Positions 19,441 through 28,616 of a stretch of 64,000 bases of DNA are shown piece by piece; position 1 is the stretch's first letter, and each line of letters starts with the position of its first letter. The stretch is taken from NCBI RefSeq assembly GCF_018861065.1, contig NZ_JAHKQO010000036.1:645865-709864 (forward strand). Direction: 5' to 3'. Position numbers and translations under genes: made by a program. Under the pieces are notes generated by a model. It saw only the letters and a program-made list of their open reading frames with translations. It was not told the origin of the DNA and made no database searches. The stretch is from Paraglaciecola arctica (GTDB taxonomy: Bacteria > Pseudomonadota > Gammaproteobacteria > Enterobacterales > Alteromonadaceae).

Positions 19441-19473
19441 TATGTTGATATTTTAAATTATTTCGGCAAAATA

Positions 19474-19489
19474 CTGACTTTATATACAG
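19474..19489 (+). promoter_or_regulatory. LexA (SOS) box upstream of dinB
   Basis: The 16-base site starts with CTG and ends with CAG, with ten A/T-rich bases between (CTGACTTTATATACAG). This matches the gammaproteobacterial LexA consensus CTG-N10-CAG. It lies 19 bases before the dinB start codon, where bound LexA would block transcription until DNA damage. Confidence 0.85.
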
Positions 19490-19508
19490 TTATATTCTCA
19501 GGAATAAT

Positions 19509-20570
19509 TTGCGCAAAATCATTCACATAGATATGGATTGTTATTATGCAGCCGTTGAAATGCGCGATAATCCTGAATATCGCAATGTGCCTTTAGCAAT
19601 CGGAGGTAGTACCGACAGACGAGGTGTCATTTCTACTTGTAATTACCAAGCACGGAAGTTTGGGGTACGCTCTGCAATGGCCACAGCCCATGCACTGAAA
19701 CTCTGTCCTGAGTTAGTGTTGGTGCCAGGGAGAATGAACCTATATAGCGAAATATCCCAACAAATACGTGAAATATTCAGTCGCTATACAGACAAAATTG
19801 AGCCCTTATCACTAGACGAAGCCTACCTAGACGTATCTGACTGTGAACTGTTCTCTGGCAGCGCTACTTTAATAGCTGAAGATATACGCCGTGCAATTTT
19901 CGAAGAAACGCAACTTACTGCCTCTGCCGGAGTAGCCCCTTGTAAGTTTGTCGCTAAAATTGCCAGTGATGAGAATAAACCTAATGGGATTTGTGTCGTT
20001 CCCCCTGACCTACTCGACGAATTTGTAATTGCATTACCATTAGGTAAAATTCCTGGGGTAGGTAAAGTGACTTTAGGTAAATTAAACGACATTGGCCTAC
20101 ATACTTGTGCCGATGTACGCCACTTTCCATTCGAAGACTTAATAAAACGATTCGGTAAATTTGGTTCAATAATATGGGACCGTAGCCATGGTTTAGACGA
20201 CCGAAACCTGAGCCTATCGAGACAACGCAAGTCTGTGGGGGTAGAGCGAACCTTAGCGCAAGATATCCATAGCAAAGAGGAGTGTATTAAAATGCTCGAT
20301 AGCCTTTACCCTCTTTTAAAAACACGGCTGAGCAAAACTAAGAGCCCGATTCAAAGTCAGGGAATTAAGCTAAAATTCAGTGACTTTCAACAAACAACTG
20401 TCGAACATAAATGCCAGCAATTGGACCAAGACTATTTCATAGAACTTTTAACGGAAGGCCTCGCACGACAAAACAACAGAGGAATTCGACTAGTAGGAGT
20501 ACATGTAGGTTTAGCCGATCCTGAAGATAACAGGCAATTAGTTTTTTCATTTCCATCTACTGAAGATTAA
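19509..20570 (+). CDS. dinB: DNA polymerase IV
   Basis: This 353-residue Y-family polymerase has the catalytic acids Asp8 ([13 protein letters not shown]), Asp103 and Glu104 ([11 protein letters not shown]). It has the helix-hairpin-helix segment [14 protein letters not shown] and the little-finger region near [11 protein letters not shown]. It copies past damaged bases with low fidelity during the SOS response. The start is a TTG at 19509 with a CAGGA ribosome binding site, giving the canonical [10 protein letters not shown] beginning. A LexA box just upstream implies SOS control. Confidence 0.97.
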   Translation: MRKIIHIDMDCYYAAVEMRDNPEYRNVPLAIGGSTDRRGVISTCNYQARKFGVRSAMATAHALKLCPELVLVPGRMNLYSEISQQIREIFSRYTDKIEPLSLDEAYLDVSDCELFSGSATLIAEDIRRAIFEETQLTASAGVAPCKFVAKIASDENKPNGICVVPPDLLDEFVIALPLGKIPGVGKVTLGKLNDIGLHTCADVRHFPFEDLIKRFGKFGSIIWDRSHGLDDRNLSLSRQRKSVGVERTLAQDIHSKEECIKMLDSLYPLLKTRLSKTKSPIQSQGIKLKFSDFQQTTVEHKCQQLDQDYFIELLTEGLARQNNRGIRLVGVHVGLADPEDNRQLVFSFPSTED

Positions 20571-20633
20571 TATCTGACAAATCGTTACACTAGCTCACCA
20601 AATTCAACCTCATAGTCGTAAGGAATGATTTAA

Positions 20634-21824
20634 GTGTCGAAAATGCCCGCGAATGTATGGCTATTAACCCTAATCCAAGCGCTAGCGATGAGCACCGGCA
20701 CTATGATGGTATTAGCAGGTGGCGTACTAGGAGCCAAGCTTACCCCTGATCCTGCATGGTCTACATTACCCTTAGCAATGAGCATAGTTGGAACTGCAAT
20801 CGGCGTTTTACCCATTACCCGTTTGATGCAACACTTCGGTCGTAAACCTATCTTTATTGCCGCAACCTTAGTGGGTGCTCTAGCAACACTTTTGGCTGCG
20901 TTTAGCATTATTCACCATAGTTTTACAGGACTAGTATTCTGCGCTTTTTTGTTGGGGTTGATGTTGTCAGCTATTCAGCAAATTAGATTTGCTGCAATGG
21001 AGTCAGTGGGTCTTGAAATGATGCCTAAAGCTGCATCAACTGTGTTATTGGGTGGCCTAGTTGCGGCCATATTGGGACCAGAATTAATTACTATTGGTCA
21101 AATATTCACAGCACAATCCTTTGTCGGCGGATTTTTTCTTATGGCGGGCATTCTATTGTTATGTAGCTTGTTGTTTACGCAGATTACCAATACACATCTA
21201 GTTTCAGAAAAGTCTGCGAATACAGGCCGAGAACTTAGTCAAATAGTGAAACAGCCTGTATTTGTTCTTGCAGTATCAGCTTCAGTTGTAGGGTATGCTC
21301 TAATGAGCTTTATTATGACTGCCACCCCGGTACATATGCACGTTCATGAAGCCTTTTCGTTGCAGGATACAAAGTGGGTAATACAGAGCCATATATTTGC
21401 GATGTTTTTCCCCTCTTTGTTTAGTGGATGGTTGATTAACATATTGGGAACGTCAAGAATCATCTATATTGGTCTATTCGCCTATACCTGCACTATATTG
21501 GTCGCACTTACTGGTAACGAGTGGTTGAGCTATTGGGGAGCATTAGTACTTTTAGGCATTGGTTGGAATTTCCTATTTGTTGGAGGAACTGTCTTATTGG
21601 CCCAAAGTTACCAACCAGTAGAACGATTTAAAGTACAAGGCTTAAATGAGTTTTTGGTGTTCGGTAGTCAAGCCACTGCCGCTTTGAGTGCGGGACTATT
21701 TCTCAATTTAGTTGAATGGCAAGGATTACTGTTTGCGAGCTTTGTCATTATTGTAATTCAACTTATAGTGGTGGGTAGGCAGCAGTATAGGATCACGAAA
21801 AGTCATGCACTAAATCAACAATAA
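20634..21824 (+). CDS. MFS transporter
   Basis: This 396-residue membrane protein has about twelve hydrophobic helices and an MFS signature after helix 2 (TRLMQHFGRKPIF). It starts at a GTG (20634) with AAGGA nine bases upstream. The hydrophilic centre (NTHLVSEKSANTGRELSQIVKQP) divides two six-helix halves. Major facilitator proteins move small solutes with protons or sodium; the substrate here is unknown. The DUF1653 gene follows after 11 bases and may be in the same transcript. Confidence 0.88.
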   Translation: MSKMPANVWLLTLIQALAMSTGTMMVLAGGVLGAKLTPDPAWSTLPLAMSIVGTAIGVLPITRLMQHFGRKPIFIAATLVGALATLLAAFSIIHHSFTGLVFCAFLLGLMLSAIQQIRFAAMESVGLEMMPKAASTVLLGGLVAAILGPELITIGQIFTAQSFVGGFFLMAGILLLCSLLFTQITNTHLVSEKSANTGRELSQIVKQPVFVLAVSASVVGYALMSFIMTATPVHMHVHEAFSLQDTKWVIQSHIFAMFFPSLFSGWLINILGTSRIIYIGLFAYTCTILVALTGNEWLSYWGALVLLGIGWNFLFVGGTVLLAQSYQPVERFKVQGLNEFLVFGSQATAALSAGLFLNLVEWQGLLFASFVIIVIQLIVVGRQQYRITKSHALNQQ

Positions 21825-21835
21825 GGAGTGTGAAA

Positions 21836-22045
21836 ATGTCTTTAGCAAATGGGCGTTACCGCCACTACAAAGGTAACGAGTACGAAGTTATAGGGGTAGC
21901 CAAACATTCTGAAGATGAAACAGAGTTAGTAGTCTATCGACCACTTTATGGTGAAAGAAATCTATGGGTTAGGCCTTTAGATATGTTTACTGAAGACGTT
22001 AAGTTAGGAGAACAATATGTACCAAGATTCAAGTTTATTAAGTGA
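21836..22045 (+). CDS. DUF1653 family protein
   Basis: A 69-residue protein that is almost entirely one DUF1653 domain: GRYRHYKGNEYEVIGVAKHSE, then LVVYRPLYGERNLWVRPLDMF. The family has an SH3-like character and no established function. The ATG at 21836 is preferred over a GTG at 21830 because an AAGGAG (21823-21828) is then seven bases away. It follows the MFS gene by 11 bases. Confidence 0.88.
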   Translation: MSLANGRYRHYKGNEYEVIGVAKHSEDETELVVYRPLYGERNLWVRPLDMFTEDVKLGEQYVPRFKFIK

Positions 22046-22112
22046 TTTTCACGCTATTCCCAACTGCAAAATAGCACTAGCAACGTTAGTTAGATAACTG
22101 CCAGTTCACTAT

Positions 22113-23237
22113 ATGTTGAATCATACAATAGGCAAATTTTACGCAGATACGGCAACACTCTTCAGAGCGAACTTACCAAGCCGCTTTTTTGCCATGAGCG
22201 CTACATTAATTTGGCTTGCAGTACATGCTATATATGCGCACCTTCAATTCAGAGCGTTCGAAGGTAATGAAGACGCTCTTGGTTGGCTAGTTGGTTGGTA
22301 TGAATTAAGTCCTTGGTTTATTGCATACATATTCCACACCATTACCTTGTATACATTGACAAAAATTATCGAGTCCAAACAAAGACCAATAAAGCAACGG
22401 ATAATATTGCACACCATTAGTATGGGACTATTACTTGTAGCTAATTGGCTCAGCTCTACAGCGCTTTATTTTGTTATTACGCAAGCTGACTTCGCTACTT
22501 TTATTCCGTTTTTATTGCAAATGTTATCCACTACTATGCAACTTGATCTTTTGATTTGTTTTGGTTTACTAAGCATGATTCTTGGTTTGTGTTTTCACGA
22601 TAAACGGATTCAAGAGAAACTAGACTTTAAAAACCTTCAAACAGCACTTATTGATGAGCAACTTAAAACACTAAGGACCCAACTGAACCCGCATTTTTTA
22701 TTTAATGCACTCAATACTGCCGTCAGCCTAATTAGATTAAAACGCGATGAAGAAGCGGTACAGGCATTAGCAGAATTGAGTAGTATGTTACGGAAAATTC
22801 TCGAACATAAGCATAATACGAACTCTAAGGTTAAAGAAGAAATTGCGTTTATCAAAAACTACCTGTGTATCCAACAAATGCGCTTTTCTGATAAGTTAGA
22901 TGTAAAAATATCTGTCGAAGACTGCTGTTTAGAGGTCGAAATTCCTAATATGCTGCTACATCCTTTAGTTGAAAACGCGGTACAACATGGCTCTCAACTC
23001 GAGTCCAATCAAAATCTTGTAGATTTAAAGGTTAGCCGTAATGGCGACCAATTACTGGTAAAGTTAACTAATAGAGTTGCAGAGAATGACCAACACAAAG
23101 GCTTTGGTATCGGTGTTTCAAACACCAAAGACCGTTTAAAAAAATTGTATAAAGACTATCGCCTAGATTTATGCAGCGACCGCGAAGGTTTTTTTGAAAC
23201 CACGTTAGTTATTCCTATTTGTGTTGCTAATGTTTAA
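22113..23237 (+). CDS. LytS/AlgZ-type sensor histidine kinase
   Basis: The 374-residue protein has four membrane helices (about 28-44, 66-83, 100-122 and 130-160) and no separate sensor domain. A His_kinase domain follows, with the phospho-acceptor His194 in QLNPHFLFNAL, and a short HATPase domain with HPLVENAVQHG and GFGIGVSNTKDRL. This is the layout of LytS-type kinases. Its reading frame overlaps the receiver gene downstream by eight bases, so the two form a pair. The signal it senses is unknown. The ribosome binding site is weak. Confidence 0.92.
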   Translation: MLNHTIGKFYADTATLFRANLPSRFFAMSATLIWLAVHAIYAHLQFRAFEGNEDALGWLVGWYELSPWFIAYIFHTITLYTLTKIIESKQRPIKQRIILHTISMGLLLVANWLSSTALYFVITQADFATFIPFLLQMLSTTMQLDLLICFGLLSMILGLCFHDKRIQEKLDFKNLQTALIDEQLKTLRTQLNPHFLFNALNTAVSLIRLKRDEEAVQALAELSSMLRKILEHKHNTNSKVKEEIAFIKNYLCIQQMRFSDKLDVKISVEDCCLEVEIPNMLLHPLVENAVQHGSQLESNQNLVDLKVSRNGDQLLVKLTNRVAENDQHKGFGIGVSNTKDRLKKLYKDYRLDLCSDREGFFETTLVIPICVANV

Positions 23238-23601
23238 CGTCTTGATAGTTGATGATGAGCAGTTAGCCAGAGAAACCATAAAATATCTTTTGGCGCAGTG
23301 CACTGGCGTAGATAAAGTATATGAAGCCGACAATGGAAAGTCGGCATTGCAGCTAGCCAACCAATACCAACCTCAAATAGTCCTATTGGATATTGAGATG
23401 CCGATTATCAATGGCATAACGGTAGCCGAACAACTGCCAGAAGAAACAAGCATAGTGTTTATCACTGCTTTTAATCAATTCAAAGATAAAATGAGCGCCA
23501 GAAAATATTCTGATTATCTATTGAAACCCTTTAAAGACCAAGAGTTCTATCAATGTTTTGAAAAAGCCTGCGCCATTCAACGCACACTTTCTCAACATTA
23601 A
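23230..23601 (+). CDS. Receiver-only response regulator (no LytTR output domain)
   Basis: This 123-residue protein is a complete receiver domain: Asp8 and Asp9 (VDDE), phospho-acceptor Asp54 (LLDIEMP), Thr79 (ITAF) and Lys99 (LLKPF). It ends shortly after the last helix. Regulators paired with LytS-type kinases normally carry a C-terminal LytTR DNA-binding domain and are about 240 residues long. Here the stop codon comes at 23599-23601 and the NhaC gene on the other strand begins 17 bases later, so no output domain remains. It may act by protein contact, like CheY. An in-frame GTG at 23221 is an alternative start. Confidence 0.92.
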   Translation: MFNVLIVDDEQLARETIKYLLAQCTGVDKVYEADNGKSALQLANQYQPQIVLLDIEMPIINGITVAEQLPEETSIVFITAFNQFKDKMSARKYSDYLLKPFKDQEFYQCFEKACAIQRTLSQH

Positions 23602-23618
23602 AGTTAATTGAGTTTTCT

Positions 23619-25346
23619 TTAAGCAAACACTGCCACTGTAGCTGTCCACAATAAGGCTGCGAGCGACGCAGCATAAGAGGCAGGCACAATTTGAGATTTA
23701 ACATGATCCATTAGGTCACACCCCGTGGTCATTGAGCTTAATATAGTGGTATCTGAAATAGGTGAACATTGGTCCCCATAGACACTACCGTTCAAAATTG
23801 TCGCAAAACACACCATCATAAAGAGCTCGGGATTATCTAGTCCTTGCGTCTGGGCTATGGTCCAAGCTAAGGGCAACCCTAATGGAAACGCTATGGCATA
23901 AGTGCCCCAGCTGGTTCCAGTTGAAAATGCGATAACCATAGTCATTAGCTGTAAAATTATCGGTAAACACCAAAACGGAATATGCTCACCTAAAGATTCA
24001 ACTAAATAAATTCCTCCTCCCAGCTGCTTACTAAGCACACCTATGGTTAAAGCAAACATCAAAATAACCGAGGCAACCACCACGCCTTTTAATCCATTCC
24101 CAAAACCTTCCAATACATGCTTGAGCGCCATTCCCTTTGCTAAAGCTACAAAAATTGACAGAAACAATGCGCCCGAAAATGCCCAATGAATTTGTGGAGT
24201 ACCTGTGACAAAAAAGGAAGCGATCACAATAACGATCAAACTAGCCAAAGGTAAAATAAATTCCAAACGGTGCGCACTGTATCCTGCGGGAACTTGGCTT
24301 TGATGCAACTCTTTAGCACTGATAGGTGAGGCATTGGGGGCATCTAATTCTCCCGTTTCATGCACACGTTTGATTGCATTTTTAAGAGGTGAACCACTAA
24401 AAGTGGTAATATTTAGGCTCAATAACAATGTACCTAAAACCGCAAAAATGGCATAAAAACTAAAGGGGATACTGGAGAAAAAGAAAGCGATCCTATCATT
24501 TTCTGTAGCCAATATTGCCACCCCGGGTATGAACAAAAAAGCTTGTATATAAGCAGGCCACGCATTAAACGCAATGATAGACGCTATGGGGGATGCGGTA
24601 GAGTCAACCACGTAACTGAGTTCTTCATGGCTAACGCCAGCCTTATCAGCTATGGGTTTGACAGTTGTACCCACCAATACTGTACTCATGGTGCCACCTT
24701 GAAAAAACACCAAACCTAAGAACCACGTCACCAGTTTGGCCGAACGTGGTCCTTTAACATAATGCTGACTCATATGATCAGCAAATGCCTTAGCCGCGCC
24801 CGTTTTGGCCCAGATCCCCATTAGTCCCCCAAGTAACCACAGATATAGAATTAAAATGGAGGCCGCGCTCGATGTAGCCATGTTTGGAATAAAAACTTCA
24901 TGAGTGATATCAAATCGTCCCAACATCACCGCACCAATTACTATGCCTCCAAACAGAGCCACTAAGGGCTCTCGAGTCATCAAACACAATACCACCGCCA
25001 CGAACGCCGGTAATAATGACCAAAAACCAAAATGAAAATCCGCTTTTATTAACGCTAGATCGTCGGGACTATTTTTATATACCCAATGTTCACTAATTGA
25101 TGGTTGAGTTTGTTGCGTATCTAGTACTGATTGCCTAAGGGGTGAATCTCCATATGCAATCACATCTTCAATCAATACTTCTTGACCACTTGCGCGATAC
25201 GCTAGTTGCCCATTTTCATTGTTGTAAGTTTGATATTGCAACTGTGTTTCAACCCAAGTTGGATTGACATTAAAATTGATATAAAACGCGGTTAATAAAC
25301 TAATGACAAAGAAAATAAAGCTAATACGTTTTGTAATTTGATACAT
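23619..25346 (-). CDS. NhaC-family Na+/H+ antiporter
   Basis: This 575-residue membrane protein has about twelve helices. The NhaC-type features are FFQGGTMSTVLVGTTVKPIAD, DSTASPIASIIAFNAWPAY, FSTGTSWGTYAIAFPLG and NGSVYGDQCSPISDTTILSS. The family exchanges sodium for protons, or sometimes carries organic ions. An extra segment of about 80 polar residues (28-108) lies between the first helix and the core and probably faces the periplasm. A sodium exporter fits an organism with a sodium-pumping NADH dehydrogenase. The gene is convergent with the kinase pair. The ribosome binding site is weak. Confidence 0.9.
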   Translation of the reverse strand: MYQITKRISFIFFVISLLTAFYINFNVNPTWVETQLQYQTYNNENGQLAYRASGQEVLIEDVIAYGDSPLRQSVLDTQQTQPSISEHWVYKNSPDDLALIKADFHFGFWSLLPAFVAVVLCLMTREPLVALFGGIVIGAVMLGRFDITHEVFIPNMATSSAASILILYLWLLGGLMGIWAKTGAAKAFADHMSQHYVKGPRSAKLVTWFLGLVFFQGGTMSTVLVGTTVKPIADKAGVSHEELSYVVDSTASPIASIIAFNAWPAYIQAFLFIPGVAILATENDRIAFFFSSIPFSFYAIFAVLGTLLLSLNITTFSGSPLKNAIKRVHETGELDAPNASPISAKELHQSQVPAGYSAHRLEFILPLASLIVIVIASFFVTGTPQIHWAFSGALFLSIFVALAKGMALKHVLEGFGNGLKGVVVASVILMFALTIGVLSKQLGGGIYLVESLGEHIPFWCLPIILQLMTMVIAFSTGTSWGTYAIAFPLGLPLAWTIAQTQGLDNPELFMMVCFATILNGSVYGDQCSPISDTTILSSMTTGCDLMDHVKSQIVPASYAASLAALLWTATVAVFA

Positions 25347-25440
25347 GCGGGTTATCTTAAAATTCTTATTTGCAACATAGTTTGTATCTAGTTGTTATAA
25401 ACGTCTAGATTTACTTATTATTAACGAAGGAATATTACTC

Positions 25441-26304
25441 ATGATCTCTAAATTTCTGATGTTTACTACTATTAGTGTACTTTTTGCTAGTAGCTCAACA
25501 TTTGCCCAAGACGACTTTGCAAATGTTGAAATAACCAGTCAACCTGTCAGTGGTTCAGTACATATTTTGAATGGCATGGGCGGAAATATCGGTGTATCTG
25601 CTGGTGAAGAAGGCATCTTAATTATTGATGATCAGTTTGCACCACTGGCCGAAAAAATCGCGAATGCTATCGGCGATATTGCAAAAACACCTATGAAATA
25701 TGTTGTAAATACTCACTATCACGGTGACCACACTGGTTCTAATGCATACTTTAGGGAAATTAAGGGTAGCACCATTTTCGCACATGATAATGTACGAAAA
25801 AGATTGGCGAATAAAAAAGACCATACCCATAGTGAATTACCTGTAGTCACTTACCAGCAAGGCATAACGTTTCATTTTAATGGCGACACGATAAAAGTCA
25901 TGCATTTACCCGCTGGTCACACCGATAGCGATAGCGTGATTTGGTTTGAAAAAGCCAATGTTTTGCATTCTGGAGATTTATTCTTTGAAGGCCGCTTTCC
26001 TTATATTGACTTAAATGGTGGGGGTACGGTTTCTGGCTATATTAAGAACGTCACGCAACTGATTGGTATGCTAAAAGACGACACAAAAATCATCCCAGGC
26101 CATGGTAACTTAGCCTCTAAAGCTGATTATCAAAAAGCGCTGGATATGATTGTTGCTACCGCAGCTATGGTTAAAGGCATGAAAGATAAAGGTGTAAGTG
26201 TTGAAGATGCAGTAAAACTTGGCCTAGGCGAGAAATACAAAGATTGGTCATGGAGTTTTATCACTGAACAAAAGTGGATCACGACTTTATATAATGGACA
26301 ATAG
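25441..26304 (+). CDS. Exported metallo-beta-lactamase-fold hydrolase
   Basis: The 287-residue protein has a signal peptide (about 1-22, ending TFAQ) and a metallo-beta-lactamase fold. The metal ligands are complete: His92, His94, Asp96 and His97 (THYHGDHTG), His160 (PAGHTDSDS), Asp179 (HSGD) and His221 (IPGHG). The enzyme should be a periplasmic zinc hydrolase. The general family includes quinoprotein-relay and cyclase-like enzymes as well as beta-lactamases, so antibiotic activity is not implied. A GAAGGA ribosome binding site precedes the ATG. A GNAT gene follows after 17 bases. Confidence 0.9.
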   Translation: MISKFLMFTTISVLFASSSTFAQDDFANVEITSQPVSGSVHILNGMGGNIGVSAGEEGILIIDDQFAPLAEKIANAIGDIAKTPMKYVVNTHYHGDHTGSNAYFREIKGSTIFAHDNVRKRLANKKDHTHSELPVVTYQQGITFHFNGDTIKVMHLPAGHTDSDSVIWFEKANVLHSGDLFFEGRFPYIDLNGGGTVSGYIKNVTQLIGMLKDDTKIIPGHGNLASKADYQKALDMIVATAAMVKGMKDKGVSVEDAVKLGLGEKYKDWSWSFITEQKWITTLYNGQ

Positions 26305-26321
26305 TTCAAAAGGCTAAACCA

Positions 26322-26822
26322 GTGACCATTACTCCCGCTAACGAACAACAATGTTTGCAGGTTAAGAATTGGTTTGCTGATCATCATGCAGTTTATACAT
26401 GGGGAGGTCCAAACATGACCTACCCTATGTCTAACAAAACCTTTCTTAAATTGTTAACCGACAAACATTTCAATTCGTTTTGCCTACTAAATGATAAGCA
26501 ACAATTACTAGCATTTGGCCAATACTATCGACGATTAGAACATCATCATCTTGGGAGGCTTGCTGTTAACCCAATATTTCGCGGTAAAGGCTTAGCAAAA
26601 ATACTTATCAATGCCCTTCTCGAACAAGCCTATTTACATGACTCATCAGCCAAAGGCGCTTCACTTTTTGTTTTCAGAGATAACGAGATTGCCTACCGTT
26701 GTTATCAGTCACTGGGTTTTGTTGAAACAGATTATCCCGAACCCCATTTTCCAGGTAACATGGAAAATTGCGCGTATATGAGAAAACCAAATACCTCTAA
26801 CTCACAACCCATAACCCGTTAG
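26322..26822 (+). CDS. GNAT family N-acetyltransferase
   Basis: This 166-residue protein has the acetyl-CoA-binding core of the GNAT fold: GRLAVNPIFRGKGLAKILINALLEQA (motif A with RGKGLA), then FRDNEIAYRCYQSLGFVE. It starts at a GTG with an AAGG eight bases upstream. It lies 17 bases after the hydrolase gene and is probably in the same transcript. The substrate is unknown. Confidence 0.87.
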   Translation: MTITPANEQQCLQVKNWFADHHAVYTWGGPNMTYPMSNKTFLKLLTDKHFNSFCLLNDKQQLLAFGQYYRRLEHHHLGRLAVNPIFRGKGLAKILINALLEQAYLHDSSAKGASLFVFRDNEIAYRCYQSLGFVETDYPEPHFPGNMENCAYMRKPNTSNSQPITR

Positions 26823-26835
26823 TTCTATTTTAAAA

Positions 26836-28485
26836 CTATTGCCCCTTTAAAAACCGCCTTTCGCCAGCAATCCAGGTTTCAAGCACTTGAGTTTTCCAAA
26901 TATCTTGCGGTGCAATTGAAAATATATCGCGATCTATCAGAATAAAGTCTGCCCACTTACCAACAGTTAATCCACCTAATATATTTTCTTGATGAGCAGC
27001 GTAAGCGGCATCTAATGTAAATCCTCGAAACGCTTGTTTGACAGTGACTGATTCACTAGGTATCCAACCGTCATCTGGGCGATTATTGCGGTCTTGCCTA
27101 GTGACAGCTGCGTGTAAACCAAAAAACGGGTTAGAAAGCTCTACAGGAAAGTCAGAGCCAAAAGCAACCGGAGAACCTTGCTTCAAAAAGCTTTGCCATG
27201 CATAGGCCCCTCTTAGTCTTGTAGCTCCCAACCTATCTTGCGCCATATTCATATCGCTAGTCGCGTGAGTAGGCTGCATAGCTGGGATAATGTTTAGCGT
27301 TTTGAAACGAGGAATGTCATTAATATTGATAACTTGGGCATGTTCAACGCGGTTTCGCAATGAACGACCTCCCACACGACTAAAACTATCCGCAAACTGA
27401 TCTAAAGCTAAGCGGTTGGCTCTGTCTCCAATGGCGTGGAAATTAAGTTGGAATCCGCTACCCAAAACTAAATCAAACAGAGGCTGTAGATCACTTTCTC
27501 GAGTCAGCAACAACCCACTGTTATCTGCCGCGTCAGAGTATGGTTCAAGCAATGCAGCGCCGCGGCTCCCCAAAGCGCCATCACCGTAGGCCTTAACACT
27601 CCTGATAGACAACCAATCGTATTGATCCTGTACACGACCAGTTTTTAATAGTTGCTTGAGTACCGGAGACGTTGCCGCAATCATAGGATAAATACGTATC
27701 GGTAGTGAGTGCTGCGCTACGCGTTTTTTGTAGTAGTCATAAACGGCTTTCCCCATGCCTGCATCATGCACACTCGTTATGCCTTCAGACAGAAGGTGAC
27801 TACCTGCAGCATTTAGTTGTGCTGCTAAGGTTGCTTCAGAGGTTTTCGGCAAATGTTTAAGTAACAAATTTTCTGCATTATCAATTAAAATGCCGGTAGG
27901 ATTACCGCGTTCGTCACGCATGATTTTCCCGCCCGGTGGATCCAATGTATCTTTAGTAATACCCGCAATTTCAAGGGCTTTGCTATTCACCCAACTGGCA
28001 TGACCATCTACCCGCGACAACATCACTGGTTTGTTTTTAACATATTCATCTAATAAATTGGCATTAGGAAACGCTTTACTTGGCCACAAGACTTGATTCC
28101 AACCTCGGCCAATTATCCAAGGTGATTGTTGTTGGCTTTTGGCATATGCCTGCACCATTTTTGCGGCATCTAGTGCTGACTGACTCTCACGCAAATCGAC
28201 TTGTAATATGCTTGCACCTAACCCCATTACGTGTCCATGGGAGTCGATTAAGCCTGGTAACAAGATTTTATTTTTACCGTCAATTTGAGTAGCATTTGGG
28301 AAATTTTGTTCGAGCTCTAAGCCACCAATAGCCACTACTTTACCGCCATCAAAAACCAGATTTGAAAAGCGAATTAGCTCGCCGGAATTATTTAAGGTAT
28401 AGCCCTTAATATTTTTGATATGAGTTTGAGCGGCTAAGGTTATGGAGCTGACTAATAACAAACAAATAGTGACTATTAATTTCAC
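26836..28485 (-). CDS. Exported amidohydrolase (YtcJ-like, amidohydrolase 3 family)
   Basis: This 549-residue protein has a signal peptide (MKLIVTICLLLVSSITLAAQ from the chosen start). The amidohydrolase core has metal-binding His83 and His85 (LIDSHGHVMG), NFHAIGDRANRLALDQF and NRVEHAQVI, and ends with FGSDFPVE and GKWADFILID. YtcJ-like enzymes hydrolyse amide or related bonds with one or two metal ions; the substrate is unknown. I choose the GTG at 28485 because it begins the signal peptide and has GGA eight bases upstream. TTG codons at 28497 and 28491 are also in frame. Confidence 0.9.
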   Translation of the reverse strand: MKLIVTICLLLVSSITLAAQTHIKNIKGYTLNNSGELIRFSNLVFDGGKVVAIGGLELEQNFPNATQIDGKNKILLPGLIDSHGHVMGLGASILQVDLRESQSALDAAKMVQAYAKSQQQSPWIIGRGWNQVLWPSKAFPNANLLDEYVKNKPVMLSRVDGHASWVNSKALEIAGITKDTLDPPGGKIMRDERGNPTGILIDNAENLLLKHLPKTSEATLAAQLNAAGSHLLSEGITSVHDAGMGKAVYDYYKKRVAQHSLPIRIYPMIAATSPVLKQLLKTGRVQDQYDWLSIRSVKAYGDGALGSRGAALLEPYSDAADNSGLLLTRESDLQPLFDLVLGSGFQLNFHAIGDRANRLALDQFADSFSRVGGRSLRNRVEHAQVININDIPRFKTLNIIPAMQPTHATSDMNMAQDRLGATRLRGAYAWQSFLKQGSPVAFGSDFPVELSNPFFGLHAAVTRQDRNNRPDDGWIPSESVTVKQAFRGFTLDAAYAAHQENILGGLTVGKWADFILIDRDIFSIAPQDIWKTQVLETWIAGERRFLKGQ

Positions 28486-28616
28486 GAGCAAATCCAAATA
28501 AGAGTTTTACTTAACTTGCCCTAGAATCAATCTAGATGCAAAAAATTCACGCGATTAGCAAAAATAAACTGTAAAGAGTTAGTCATTGAGATAAAAATTA
28601 TCGAGCAAGATATGTT

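Noticed and set aside
25441-26304. Metallo-beta-lactamase-fold protein as an antibiotic resistance gene
   Set aside because: The fold is shared by many hydrolases and nothing here points to beta-lactam cleavage.
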